Below, in pieces: positions 8,237-16,200 of a stretch of DNA of 30,877 nt. The DNA is from a virus. The notes beneath the pieces are model-generated. The model saw nothing but the letters and a program-made list of their open reading frames with translations. It was not told where the DNA came from and searched no databases. The position numbers and the translations under genes are program-made. The stretch covers positions 1-30,877 of the IMG/VR virus record IMGVR_UViG_3300027969_002047. The stretch is one strand, 5' to 3'. How positions within the stretch are numbered: the first letter of the stretch is position 1; each line of letters opens with the position of its first letter.

Positions 8237-8412
8237 GCAGTTTCTTCTGTTGATTCCGTTTCTTTGCCGTTAAAAACATCAGAGGCCATTTCTTGTTTTT
8301 TGTTTGCCAAAGCTTCCATAGCCTTAGCTGAAATAAGATTGTTCAGAGTGTCTTGTGCCTCAGCAGCTTGACCTGTACTCACTTGTTTAATAAATGCTTG
8401 AATTTGTTCCAT
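8233..8412 (-). CDS. 67: Small prohead core protein gp67
   Basis: This 59-residue open frame begins MEQIQAFIKQVSTGQAAEAQ and ends ETESTEETA. It has the right place (between 20 and 68), small size (T4 gp67 has 80 residues) and acidic, helical character for gp67, a scaffold component cut into internal peptides during head maturation. The ATG at 8412 has a good AGGAG ribosome binding site 6 bases upstream, and a perfect late promoter precedes it. Its stop overlaps the next ATG (ATGA). The protein is short and poorly conserved in sequence, so the name rests mostly on position and composition. Confidence 0.82.
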   Translation of the reverse strand: MEQIQAFIKQVSTGQAAEAQDTLNNLISAKAMEALANKKQEMASDVFNGKETESTEETA

Positions 8413-8424
8413 AATTATCTCCTA

Positions 8425-10080
8425 TTATTTCTTATTTATACCTAATGAATATTTTTCAACTTCAGAATCTAGTTGCGGTGTTATCGACTCCGAGGAGCTG
8501 TCCTCTTGTGTGTTGTCTTGGGGAGGAAACTCTGTTGGTGAGGCACCTTCTTGGCCGAGAACGGGACCTTGCTGACTGGAAGGGAGGGTTTCGTTTTCAT
8601 TTTTAAGCTCCTTATCTATTTTTTTAATATCATCATCGGTCATTCTAAGTACATTCTTTTTAACCCATGATTGTGAGTAATATCTTCCTACAAAAGGATC
8701 AATAAGAGTTAACAAATTGATTCTTTCACGATTAAGTTCAACCTCACTTAATTCGGTAAAGTTATTATCTTTTCTAAAATCGTAATAGATGTATTCTTTA
8801 AAATCATCCCACTCATCAGTAGTGCAAATACCTTTTAATACTAATTGTTTTTGTAGTGCATGATCAAACAATTGTGTAAATTTGTTGCGAAGTCTAGTGA
8901 TAAATTTCATAAACTTAACTTCATCACGGGTAACTTCTGTACTACGACCAACACCGATCATACCACCACCTTGTGGTTCTAAACGAGAGATTGGTACATT
9001 TAATGAGTTAAGTAACTTCTGTCTAAAGTATAGAACATCTTCCATCTGTCCAAGATTTTGACCAGCTGGTAATGTAGTGATCTCTGTACCTTTACCACCT
9101 TCACGGCGAGGTAACCAGAAATCTTCCAACATTGACATGTGTTTGCGATCATCACGCAACTGACCTGATTCAGCATCATAGACCATTTTGTTACGATACT
9201 TGACCATAATATCACGAAGATATTGTTCAGCTTTACCTTTTGGTAAATTACCTACATCAATGTAAAAAATACGGCGTTCAGGTGCTCTTGAAATACGGTA
9301 AATAACAACCGCATCTTCAATCATACGCAACTGATTTAAAGGTTTAATGGCCTTATGTAGATAAGAGATTACAAAAGTATTCTTTGCATCCATTAAACCT
9401 GAGTTAACATTTAAAATAGCATCAGCAGCAATACGAAGTCCAGAACTTACTTGTGCAGTATAGTTTTGTGTTGTGGTGCCTTTGTCATTATAAACATAAT
9501 ATTCGGCAATAGATTTAATAACTGAAGCACCAGTTTTTGGATCTCTATCTTTTTGAATCTCACGAACTTTACGAATCTTTCGTGGGTCAATAAATCGTAA
9601 TTCTTGAATACCTTGTCTAGGGTTTTTATCATCCACTACAACATGGTAATAAATTCTACCATCAATATACCATCGTTTGAAAAGATCATCTGCAAGATTA
9701 TTAAAATTCATCATGCGAAGAACTGCATCAAATTCTTCTTTAATCTTTTTCTTAATTGTTTCTGGTTGTTTTAATTTATCTAAAACAATATCAAGACATG
9801 TACCGTCATCGTCATGAGTGATAGCTTCATTCACAACTTCATCAATGGCCATCTCCAATTCTGGATGATTTGCCATCTCACGATAACGAGTAATTAATTC
9901 TAGTTCATTACGGACAGCACCTTCTAAATCAACATATGTGCCGTAATGGGCATTTTGAGTGATGTTGACTGCACCATCATCAATCGCCTCTGTTGGAAGT
10001 GCAAAAGATGCCTGTTCGGGTTTTTGTACCTGAACTACATCTTTTTGACCGAGAGTAAAACCGAAAAGTTTTATTGCCAT
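8425..10080 (-). CDS. 20: Portal vertex protein gp20
   Basis: gp20 forms the twelve-subunit portal ring through which DNA enters and to which the neck attaches. The 551-residue protein matches T4 gp20 (524) throughout. Landmarks are YREMANHPELEMAIDEVVNE, IYYHVVVD, ELRFIDPRKIRKVREI, RRIFYIDVGNLPKGKAEQYL, MLEDFWLPRREGGKGTEI and SLNVPISRLEPQGG. The C-terminal tail (about residues 500-551) is rich in Q, S and E and probably disordered. The start lies just past the terminator of gene 19, and no late promoter is visible in the 47-base gap, so expression probably depends on read-through or on a site inside gene 19. Confidence 0.97.
   Translation of the reverse strand: MAIKLFGFTLGQKDVVQVQKPEQASFALPTEAIDDGAVNITQNAHYGTYVDLEGAVRNELELITRYREMANHPELEMAIDEVVNEAITHDDDGTCLDIVLDKLKQPETIKKKIKEEFDAVLRMMNFNNLADDLFKRWYIDGRIYYHVVVDDKNPRQGIQELRFIDPRKIRKVREIQKDRDPKTGASVIKSIAEYYVYNDKGTTTQNYTAQVSSGLRIAADAILNVNSGLMDAKNTFVISYLHKAIKPLNQLRMIEDAVVIYRISRAPERRIFYIDVGNLPKGKAEQYLRDIMVKYRNKMVYDAESGQLRDDRKHMSMLEDFWLPRREGGKGTEITTLPAGQNLGQMEDVLYFRQKLLNSLNVPISRLEPQGGGMIGVGRSTEVTRDEVKFMKFITRLRNKFTQLFDHALQKQLVLKGICTTDEWDDFKEYIYYDFRKDNNFTELSEVELNRERINLLTLIDPFVGRYYSQSWVKKNVLRMTDDDIKKIDKELKNENETLPSSQQGPVLGQEGASPTEFPPQDNTQEDSSSESITPQLDSEVEKYSLGINKK
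8433..8440 (-). promoter_or_regulatory. T4-type late promoter of gene 67
   Basis: TATAAATA reads on the minus strand from 8440 to 8433, a perfect late -10 element. It lies inside the last codons of gene 20, 20 bases before the gene 67 ATG. It should drive the chain 67, extra core gene, 68, the 122-residue gene and 21. Confidence 0.85.
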
Positions 10081-10094
10081 TATTCATTCATCCT

Positions 10095-10129
10095 AAAAAA
10101 ATAAAAGTAGGGGAATATCCCCCACTTTT
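10095..10129 (-). terminator. Intrinsic terminator between genes 19 and 20
   Basis: An 11-bp stem (10103-10113 with 10119-10129, one G-T pair) closes a 5-base loop, and is followed on the minus strand by a run of seven T (10101-10095). It begins inside the gene 19 stop codon. Gene 20 starts only 15 bases further on. Confidence 0.93.
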
Positions 10130-10673
10130 ATACCACAGCGTCTTCAGCCGATTCCCACCATTGGTAGGAGAGAGTTACGGTGAATTCTTCAATCGCATCG
10201 TTTGAACCCCAATCTAATTCAATTGGAGCTATATCCGTTGGAAACAAACCAATAAACTTGTACTTCTTAATTGTATCGCCTGCTTTACCGAATTGGCGAA
10301 CTTCACCATCAACAGTATAACTAACAGGTGTTTGAGCTGCAGGATTACGAACATTTAATGAATGACTGTTCATGCTATTCATCCATCTTTCAAATGCATT
10401 ACGGATAACAAAATCTTCGTCATTAATAACGTTGATTGTCCAGTCTGCAAATGTTCTATTGCCTACAAATTTTAATTCACGACCAAAATAATTTACAGGC
10501 ACAACACCAAGTGTTGAACCTGGCAATTGTGCGCTACGACACATGAATGTCGTTTTTTGTTGTGCTGTTCCTGGTGCTGCAAAATTAGGAAATGGTAGCG
10601 ACACCTCAAATAAATTTGGGCGGGCACCATCTCCAGTCATCTGAGAGCGGAATTGATTTACATTAAATGCCAT
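10128..10673 (-). CDS. 19: Tail tube protein gp19
   Basis: gp19 is the inner tube subunit of the contractile tail. The 181-residue protein is slightly longer than T4 gp19 (163) and keeps its pattern: RPNLFEVSLPFPNF, CRSAQLPGS, VGNRTFADWTINVINDEDF, KYKFIGLFPTDIAPIELDWG and the final FTVTLSYQWWES. It lies between sheath and portal genes, as in T4. The ATG has AGGAG upstream, and a near-consensus late promoter overlaps the end of gene 18. The gene ends in a strong terminator, which fits a protein needed in over a hundred copies per virion. Confidence 0.96.
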   Translation of the reverse strand: MAFNVNQFRSQMTGDGARPNLFEVSLPFPNFAAPGTAQQKTTFMCRSAQLPGSTLGVVPVNYFGRELKFVGNRTFADWTINVINDEDFVIRNAFERWMNSMNSHSLNVRNPAAQTPVSYTVDGEVRQFGKAGDTIKKYKFIGLFPTDIAPIELDWGSNDAIEEFTVTLSYQWWESAEDAVV

Positions 10674-10692
10674 TTGATTTCTCCTATCTCTC

Positions 10693-10700
10693 TATTTATT
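10693..10700 (-). promoter_or_regulatory. Probable late promoter of gene 19
   Basis: AATAAATA (10700-10693 on the minus strand) matches the late -10 element at 7 of 8 positions. Its distance to the gene 19 ATG (19 bases) is the same as for the perfect sites at genes 22 and 67. It overlaps the stop codon of gene 18. Confidence 0.55.
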
Positions 10701-12393
10701 AGAATCGTCCAACGATTTCGTCAAATGATACACCGGTACGGGTAGCAACGAAATTGAGTTGAATGAAGTTGATTGAACGAGCAGGCTTAATGTAAATGTC
10801 ACCAACAAAACGATTGGTATCAATAACTTCAGCAGTATTATTTGTAGTATCACAAACAACACGGAAGTCATAGATGCCACGGCGACCTTGAACATCACGC
10901 AAGAACGGTTCAACTAAGTTAACAAATTGAGCTCTTGTGAAGTCGTCATTGAATTCAAATAGTGAAGAACGAGCAGCCTTAGCAACAGCCTTCTCTAATA
11001 CAATGAATAAACGGCGAACATTGATGCGATCAAATGAAGATGGTTTTGTCAAGAAAGTTTTATCACCATAAAGAATTGTACCTTCACCAGGGAATGTTAC
11101 AACTGGATTGATACCATTTCTGTATAATGTATCTCTTTGTGATGTTGTTGGATTCCAAGAAAGCTTAATTACATTCTTGATTTGACCACGATTAATACCT
11201 GCTGGTGAGAACCATGGATCACGTTGCAAATCTGTTCTTGCACATAGACCGGCTACATCACCATTAAGTGGTACCCAACGATATACATCATTGTATTTGT
11301 CAAATTGATATTTCCAACCAGAATCGCAAACAACATATGAACTAGCTAAAGAAGCTAGAGTTGATCGCCTCCAAGTTTCAAGAGCAGTAGTTTCACTACC
11401 TGCATTGTCAATCACATCAGTTCTTTGCGGTGAAATAAACACAACACAGTCCTTTCGACTATCAGCAATAGCTGAAAGAGCGGTAACTGTTGAAGAACCT
11501 GTAGTTTCGCCAGCAAGAATGAATGAAATATCTACTGAATCTGGATTGTTGAATAGATCGTAAGATACATTTCGGTTAGCAGCTGAAGGAGCAGCGGTAA
11601 CACCACCACTTAAAGTGTAGTCTGTTGAAGCAACTTGTGTGTAAACTAAGTTGTCGCCAGCAATTCTACCCCAATTTGTACCTTCTGATGGATGTGACAA
11701 CCACCAAATATATTTGGAACGACTATTAATAACATCTTTGTAATAGTTACTTGAACCGTCATCGGTCTTAGCATCAGAAGCTTTAGAAACAAAAGCAAAT
11801 TTCTCTAAAACAGTATTAGCTGTACCACTAATTCTGCCGGTAGTATCGAGAACTACAATATGAATTTCGTCATTAGCTAAAATGTCATTACTGTTATTTC
11901 TAGTTACATAGTCTGAAGTTTTTGGATAACCATCAAATTGGTCAGTATATGCCCAAGAAGCTAAGAGTGTAGTGTTAGCATCGCAAATAGAAACTTTAAG
12001 AGAGTTACCTAAAAGACCTGGATATTTTGCACCAAAAACATTTGAACCTGAACCTGAAGAATGGTTATCATCATAGTCAGAACGATTTTCGATTAAAACA
12101 CCAGTTCCAGTTGTAGTAGCATTAAATGCACCACTACCTAAAGAACGTACGATGCGTAAGTCATTTGAATATTGTAAAAAGTTTGATGCTGTGAAAAAGC
12201 TAGTGAATGTATTACTATCGGGTTTGCCAAATCTTTCGACCAACTGAACTTCATTTGAAATAGAAACTATTTCATTTGCAGGTCCCCATTGAAAATCTCC
12301 GGCAAAAGCACCAACAGTAGTAGAAACAGAAGGAATAGCTGTAGTAAGGTCAACTTCTGAAACATTCACGCCTGGTGATAGTTGAAAAGCCAT
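10699..12393 (-). CDS. 18: Tail sheath protein gp18
   Basis: gp18 is the contractile sheath subunit that drives the tube into the host envelope. The 564-residue protein has the classic sheath N-terminus (FQLSPGVNVSEVDLTT), a variable outer region in the middle (about 90-330) and the conserved C-terminal core domain: LWRRSTLASLAS region, WNPTTSQRDTLYRNGINPV, GDKTFLTKPSSFDRINVRRL and the last strand VSFDEIVGRF. T4 gp18 has 659 residues; the difference lies in the outer domains. The ATG follows AAGGAG. A near-consensus late promoter lies 45 bases upstream in the gap after gene 17. Confidence 0.97.
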   Translation of the reverse strand: MAFQLSPGVNVSEVDLTTAIPSVSTTVGAFAGDFQWGPANEIVSISNEVQLVERFGKPDSNTFTSFFTASNFLQYSNDLRIVRSLGSGAFNATTTGTGVLIENRSDYDDNHSSGSGSNVFGAKYPGLLGNSLKVSICDANTTLLASWAYTDQFDGYPKTSDYVTRNNSNDILANDEIHIVVLDTTGRISGTANTVLEKFAFVSKASDAKTDDGSSNYYKDVINSRSKYIWWLSHPSEGTNWGRIAGDNLVYTQVASTDYTLSGGVTAAPSAANRNVSYDLFNNPDSVDISFILAGETTGSSTVTALSAIADSRKDCVVFISPQRTDVIDNAGSETTALETWRRSTLASLASSYVVCDSGWKYQFDKYNDVYRWVPLNGDVAGLCARTDLQRDPWFSPAGINRGQIKNVIKLSWNPTTSQRDTLYRNGINPVVTFPGEGTILYGDKTFLTKPSSFDRINVRRLFIVLEKAVAKAARSSLFEFNDDFTRAQFVNLVEPFLRDVQGRRGIYDFRVVCDTTNNTAEVIDTNRFVGDIYIKPARSINFIQLNFVATRTGVSFDEIVGRF

Positions 12394-12438
12394 AGTTTAA
12401 TCTCCTTTATTTGCAGGCTGATATGCGTTTTTATGATG

Positions 12439-12446
12439 TATTTATG
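12439..12446 (-). promoter_or_regulatory. Probable late promoter of gene 18
   Basis: CATAAATA (12446-12439 on the minus strand) matches the late -10 element at 7 of 8 positions. It lies in the 56-base gap between genes 17 and 18, with a leader long enough to include the AAGGAG site. Confidence 0.6.
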
Positions 12447-12449
12447 TTT

Positions 12450-14087
12450 TTATAAAATTGAGGATGGATATCCACGGTCTTGCACAAAAGACCATCTATT
12501 ATTACCATCGTCAATGACTTCTTCTTTGATACCATCATCAAAAATACCTACAGGTGCAATATTTTCTTCGACCAATAAGTTTTGTTCTTCAACCAATCGC
12601 CTACGAATATCTCCGTTTGTTGTTTCTTTGAAGAAACTCTGTGCAGCCAACCAAGAAAACATGACCAAAGTCATAGCCATGTCATCATGATTGCCTTCTT
12701 CAGCTTTGTAAGTATCTTTATCTCTTGAAAAGGTATATAGTTCCAACAAAGTGTCTTGGTCATTAATGATGAGTTTGTCACTCTCCACCATGGCCTTAAA
12801 GTTGGCACAACCAATTTTCTTTACTGAAGTGGTTGTTCTAAGTCCAAAAGAAACCGATTTCTTAAAACCAGCTGAAATGTGTTGACCTTTAATATTATGA
12901 TGTTCTAACTTAAAAATATTGTCATATTCAAGGTCGTAATGTAATATGTCTACCACTTGTTGACCAATGTTGTTGGTCTCTGCAAGAATGAAAGCTTCAT
13001 TATACTTCATACCTGCTGAGTAGATAAGTGTAGGGTAAATCAATGTTGGTATTTTATTGTTTCGATATTTTGCCACCTGTCGATAAGGTATGGAAGTAAC
13101 ATCGATTACTGAAAACGCAGAATAGTCTAGACCAACACCTTCTGAACTATCTACTGTAATGACATACATGTGACCTTTTTGCGGATACTCATACACATCA
13201 AAACCATCAGACGATTCTATTGGAGTTTCATATGCTAACGATTTAAGTTTTGCCGCAGAGATAAGCGTTGCGGTTGAACCAATAAATTCTGTTTCAAACT
13301 CTTGCCTAAACTGTTCTTCTGAGGTGTTGCGTATCGTTTCTTCTTTCCACCTTTGATCACGACCTGGTACCATAGACCAATGAACTTCGACTGGCTTATA
13401 TAAACTTCTTCTCTCTGTGGCATCTTTCCACATTTTATAAAAAAGATTCAATCCATTTGGTGTTGAAACGATAATAACTTTTGTTGATTGACCAGATGAG
13501 ATAACCGGATAGGTTGATGTAAAGAATTCTTCTGCAATATTATTAGGTACGAAAGCAAACTCGTCCAAAAATACTAAGTTATATGTACCGCCTCGAACAC
13601 CAGCGCCAGAAGTTGCGTAAGCATATATCTTAGATTTGTTTTCTAATTCAATGTTACCTCTATTCCAAACTAAAATACCTTGTTGCATCCAAGTAGGTAA
13701 ATATTCATAGGCATATTGTACTCGACCTAAAATTTCACGAGCAAGAGAACCTTTGTTGGCAAGAATTGCAATTGAATAGTTGTCGTTGAACAAAACAGAC
13801 CACAACATATATCCAACAGTCGTGGTCGTCTTTCCAACTTGTCGTGGCATCTTTGCAATACAGAATCGATTGTTGTGGAAATCTCGCACCATATCTTCTT
13901 GGAACGGCCACATTTCGAACGGCACAAGACCACGATCTACGTTAACAATTTTAACATAGTTCTTAATAAAATAAATGGGATCATTCATACACTTGGCAAT
14001 TTCAACTAATTGCTCTTCCGTGTATGATATTTCAGTACCAGGTTTTTTTAAACTGGAGTTACCTAGGTAACCATCATCAATAGCCAT
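12450..14087 (-). CDS. 17: Terminase large subunit gp17
   Basis: gp17 is the packaging motor and nuclease that cuts concatemers and pumps DNA into the prohead. In 545 residues the ATPase domain shows Walker A MPRQVGKT (80-87), Walker B LVFLDEF (171-177) and the coupling motif VSTPNG (about 207-212). The C-terminal RNase H-like nuclease shows acidic residues in TVDSSEG (Asp313), LAETNN (Glu370) and NHDDMAM (Asp468/Asp469), the arrangement found in T4 gp17. It starts 3 bases after the Dps-like gene, so the two are probably cotranslated. It is shorter than T4 gp17 (610), mainly at the ends. Confidence 0.97.
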   Translation of the reverse strand: MAIDDGYLGNSSLKKPGTEISYTEEQLVEIAKCMNDPIYFIKNYVKIVNVDRGLVPFEMWPFQEDMVRDFHNNRFCIAKMPRQVGKTTTTVGYMLWSVLFNDNYSIAILANKGSLAREILGRVQYAYEYLPTWMQQGILVWNRGNIELENKSKIYAYATSGAGVRGGTYNLVFLDEFAFVPNNIAEEFFTSTYPVISSGQSTKVIIVSTPNGLNLFYKMWKDATERRSLYKPVEVHWSMVPGRDQRWKEETIRNTSEEQFRQEFETEFIGSTATLISAAKLKSLAYETPIESSDGFDVYEYPQKGHMYVITVDSSEGVGLDYSAFSVIDVTSIPYRQVAKYRNNKIPTLIYPTLIYSAGMKYNEAFILAETNNIGQQVVDILHYDLEYDNIFKLEHHNIKGQHISAGFKKSVSFGLRTTTSVKKIGCANFKAMVESDKLIINDQDTLLELYTFSRDKDTYKAEEGNHDDMAMTLVMFSWLAAQSFFKETTNGDIRRRLVEEQNLLVEENIAPVGIFDDGIKEEVIDDGNNRWSFVQDRGYPSSIL

Positions 14088-14090
14088 TGT

Positions 14091-14525
14091 TTACTTTGTA
14101 AAACTTCTTAACATCCAGCCGTGTTTTTGGTGTTGATCTAAAATATCTTGTAAAAAATTACCTACTGCCGGTTCATTTGCACTTTCAGCAGCTGCAATAC
14201 CGGCACGCAAATGTACCATGTATGTGTCATTACTAGTTTTTAAATCTTCAATCATGGCCAATGCACTTGGTACAGAATCTTTTTCTTCAATATCGGATAG
14301 TTCCATCATTCTGCTTAATGAAACTGGTGCATAAGAATTTAATGCTCTAATATGTTCTGCAATAGGGTCAACATTACCATATACAGATTCATAGAAATCT
14401 CCTAAGAATTCGTGATATTGTGCAAAATTTGGACCTTCAACATTCCAATGGAATGCATGTGCTTTAAAATACAACCCAAAAGTTGTACCTAAAATTGTTT
14501 TCATTTGTTCGATTAATGTTTCCAT
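14091..14525 (-). CDS. Dps-like ferritin-family protein
   Basis: Dps proteins form 12-subunit shells that oxidise iron with peroxide and can coat DNA. This 144-residue protein carries the family signature: FKAHAFHWNVEGPNFAQYHEF, then VDPIAEHIRALN. The ferroxidase ligands His26, His38, Asp53 and Glu57 keep the spacing of E. coli Dps (12, 15 and 4 residues). The Asp that in many Dps proteins follows the second His by four residues is Gly42 here, with Asp at the next position. The lysine-rich N-terminal tail that binds DNA in E. coli is absent. It lies between the two terminase genes, with short gaps on both sides. Its role may be oxidative protection of phage or host DNA; a link to packaging is speculative. 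Confidence 0.88.
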   Translation of the reverse strand: METLIEQMKTILGTTFGLYFKAHAFHWNVEGPNFAQYHEFLGDFYESVYGNVDPIAEHIRALNSYAPVSLSRMMELSDIEEKDSVPSALAMIEDLKTSNDTYMVHLRAGIAAAESANEPAVGNFLQDILDQHQKHGWMLRSFTK

Positions 14526-14532
14526 AGTATTC

Positions 14533-14910
14533 CTATTTATTAGACTTAATCATCTTGATTAAATCCTCTGTTGATCCTATGAATACCGCTTTATCGATAC
14601 TCATATTGTTTGATTGTTTAGGTTCTAAATCTCTTTTTCTTTTTTGTATTTCCATTAAGTCTTTATTCATGTCTGTCAAATGTTTTAACATGTTGGCGGC
14701 AACTTCATATGCTCTTGGATGTTCCGATTCTTTAGCAACATGCAATAGACCATCTATAGCTTCGTTGCCTTTGGCAATTAAATCACGGATATTTTCACGA
14801 GCAAACTCAGCATCATTCTGAATAGGATCTAATATGGGTACTACTTCTGTATGCACAGGTATCGGTTCTACATTTAATAATTCAGATAACTTCTCATTAG
14901 TTTTTTTCAC
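14533..14910 (-). CDS. 16: Terminase small subunit gp16
   Basis: gp16 forms a ring that recognises the DNA concatemer and stimulates gp17. The 125-residue protein is shorter than in T4 (164) and largely helical. It has a central coiled-coil region (about 35-95: DAEFARENIRDLIAKGNEAI and MLKHLTDMNKDLMEIQKRKR) and a C-terminal segment, STEDLIKMIKSN. This layout and the position upstream of gene 17 support the call. It begins with GTG (14910-14908) 4 bases after the preceding gene. In T4 genes 16 and 17 are adjacent; here the Dps-like gene separates them. Confidence 0.88.
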   Translation of the reverse strand: MKKTNEKLSELLNVEPIPVHTEVVPILDPIQNDAEFARENIRDLIAKGNEAIDGLLHVAKESEHPRAYEVAANMLKHLTDMNKDLMEIQKRKRDLEPKQSNNMSIDKAVFIGSTEDLIKMIKSNK

Positions 14911-14914
14911 TTAA

Positions 14915-15379
14915 TTAACCCCAAGTTCCACCAGTAAAGTTTATATATCTCCAAATGTTGTTTGCACCATTCGTATAGTTTTCTACACAACGATATAATT
15001 TATCATTATCAATAGCAATAAATCCTGCTAAATCACCTGGATCACCTTTAGATGTTAAAGGTATTGGTGTATGCCATTGTAGTACAACACCATCAACATT
15101 AAAAATACCAGTAACAGTTAAATTATTAGCTGTAAGATTACCTGTTACTGTGCCACCAGTCAATGAAAGTTTGGTGTTGGCTGCTGCAAAAGCTGCGTTA
15201 GCATAAACACCAGCAGAAGTTACATTCTGTATAGACCTTTCAACGGCCGCATCTATTTGTGACAGAGATGCTTTTTTAGTTAAACCAGTTTCAGTATCAT
15301 AAACAACAAAAAGTGTATTAGCTAAATTTGTTGATACTGTATTTAAAGCGGTTAGTTGTGTTATTGTTTTACTTGCCAT
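14915..15379 (-). CDS. Fibre-like structural protein between genes 15 and 16
   Basis: The 154-residue protein has three parts. Residues 1-50 (MASKTITQLTALNTVSTNLA, then LFVVYDTETGLTKKASLSQI) resemble virion attachment segments of many phage fibres. Residues 55-95 carry a fibre motif, YANAAFAAANTKLSLTGGTV plus TGNLTANNLTVTG, very like the segment at about 30600-30690 of the large tail fibre. Residues 100-154 end in DNDKLYRCVENYTNGANNIW and WRYINFTGGTWG, a common small C-terminal domain of aquatic phage fibres. It lies 3 bases after gene 15. A neck or tail appendage is likely, but which one cannot be decided from sequence. T4 has no gene here. Confidence 0.78.
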   Translation of the reverse strand: MASKTITQLTALNTVSTNLANTLFVVYDTETGLTKKASLSQIDAAVERSIQNVTSAGVYANAAFAAANTKLSLTGGTVTGNLTANNLTVTGIFNVDGVVLQWHTPIPLTSKGDPGDLAGFIAIDNDKLYRCVENYTNGANNIWRYINFTGGTWG

Positions 15380-15381
15380 TT

Positions 15382-16200
15382 TTATTCTTCTCTTATTCTG
15401 AGGCCTGTTTCGGTTACTATGTATTCGCCAGTATTTGCTACAAGGTAAGTTTCACCTAATCTTTCTTCTGAGAAACCAAACTCATCATCTGGCATAGCAT
15501 CATATGGATCAGGCATTGTATAAATTGCAGTTGCTAAATTGTATGTAGTTGTATTAGCCTGTAAGTATATATTTGTATTTGCTTGGCGAATAAGTTTACC
15601 AGTCTTAACAGCAGGCCAAATATATCCCTTTGCGGTAAATTCTAAGTCCCAAGTAATCAATCTAGTAGTCATCATGTCGCCTTCATAATCTGTAGTTGTA
15701 TTTACAGAATTAAGAATAATAGGCATGTCATATTTTTGATCCATTGGTTGAATGAAATCAACTGTGACTGTAAAATCTGGTGTAAAAAACGGTAAAATTT
15801 GTTCTAAGATTTGTGTGCCATCTTCTGTATTACGAACATAGATTGACATTGAAAAATTAAAATCATAAGGTACAGGTGCATGTTGAGTACTCAATGATGT
15901 AGTAGTGTTTGCAGAAAAATTGCGAAGCATACTCATTTGCTTACGACCTACATCATAATTCATACCCGTTAAATCAAATGAAATTCTAGGTACAACAGTT
16001 GCAATAGATTTGGTTAATGTTGGGTCAGAAGTTAACCTTGTCATATACTTTTCTTTTGCACCATATGACAACGGTACTTTAAAAATTTCTTTAGGTGTTG
16101 TACCTGCATATCTCTGAACCTGTATATCATTGAACAGAGTACCAAAAGCTACAACTACTTTACGAATTGTACGATTATAAAAATGAGATTGTCCTAACAT
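15382..16200 (-). CDS. 15: Tail sheath stabiliser / tail completion protein gp15
   Basis: gp15 caps the finished tail and joins it to the head neck. The 272-residue protein equals T4 gp15 in length and shows family motifs: the N-terminal FYNRTIRKVVVAFGTLFNDI, the VPLSYGAKEKYMTRL segment, and VPRISFDLTGMNYDVGRK. A later YDMPIILNSVNTTTDYEGD and the LITWDLEFTAKGYIWP strand are also typical. The start codon shares one base with the stop of gene 14 (TAATG), which suggests coupled translation. It belongs to the neck block that begins at gene 13. Confidence 0.96.
   Translation of the reverse strand: MLGQSHFYNRTIRKVVVAFGTLFNDIQVQRYAGTTPKEIFKVPLSYGAKEKYMTRLTSDPTLTKSIATVVPRISFDLTGMNYDVGRKQMSMLRNFSANTTTSLSTQHAPVPYDFNFSMSIYVRNTEDGTQILEQILPFFTPDFTVTVDFIQPMDQKYDMPIILNSVNTTTDYEGDMMTTRLITWDLEFTAKGYIWPAVKTGKLIRQANTNIYLQANTTTYNLATAIYTMPDPYDAMPDDEFGFSEERLGETYLVANTGEYIVTETGLRIREE

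Noticed and set aside
14534-14541. AATAAATA upstream of the Dps-like gene, similar to a late promoter
   Set aside because: Only 8 bases separate it from the ATG, so transcripts would start at or next to the start codon and lose the ribosome site. It also encodes the end of gene 16.
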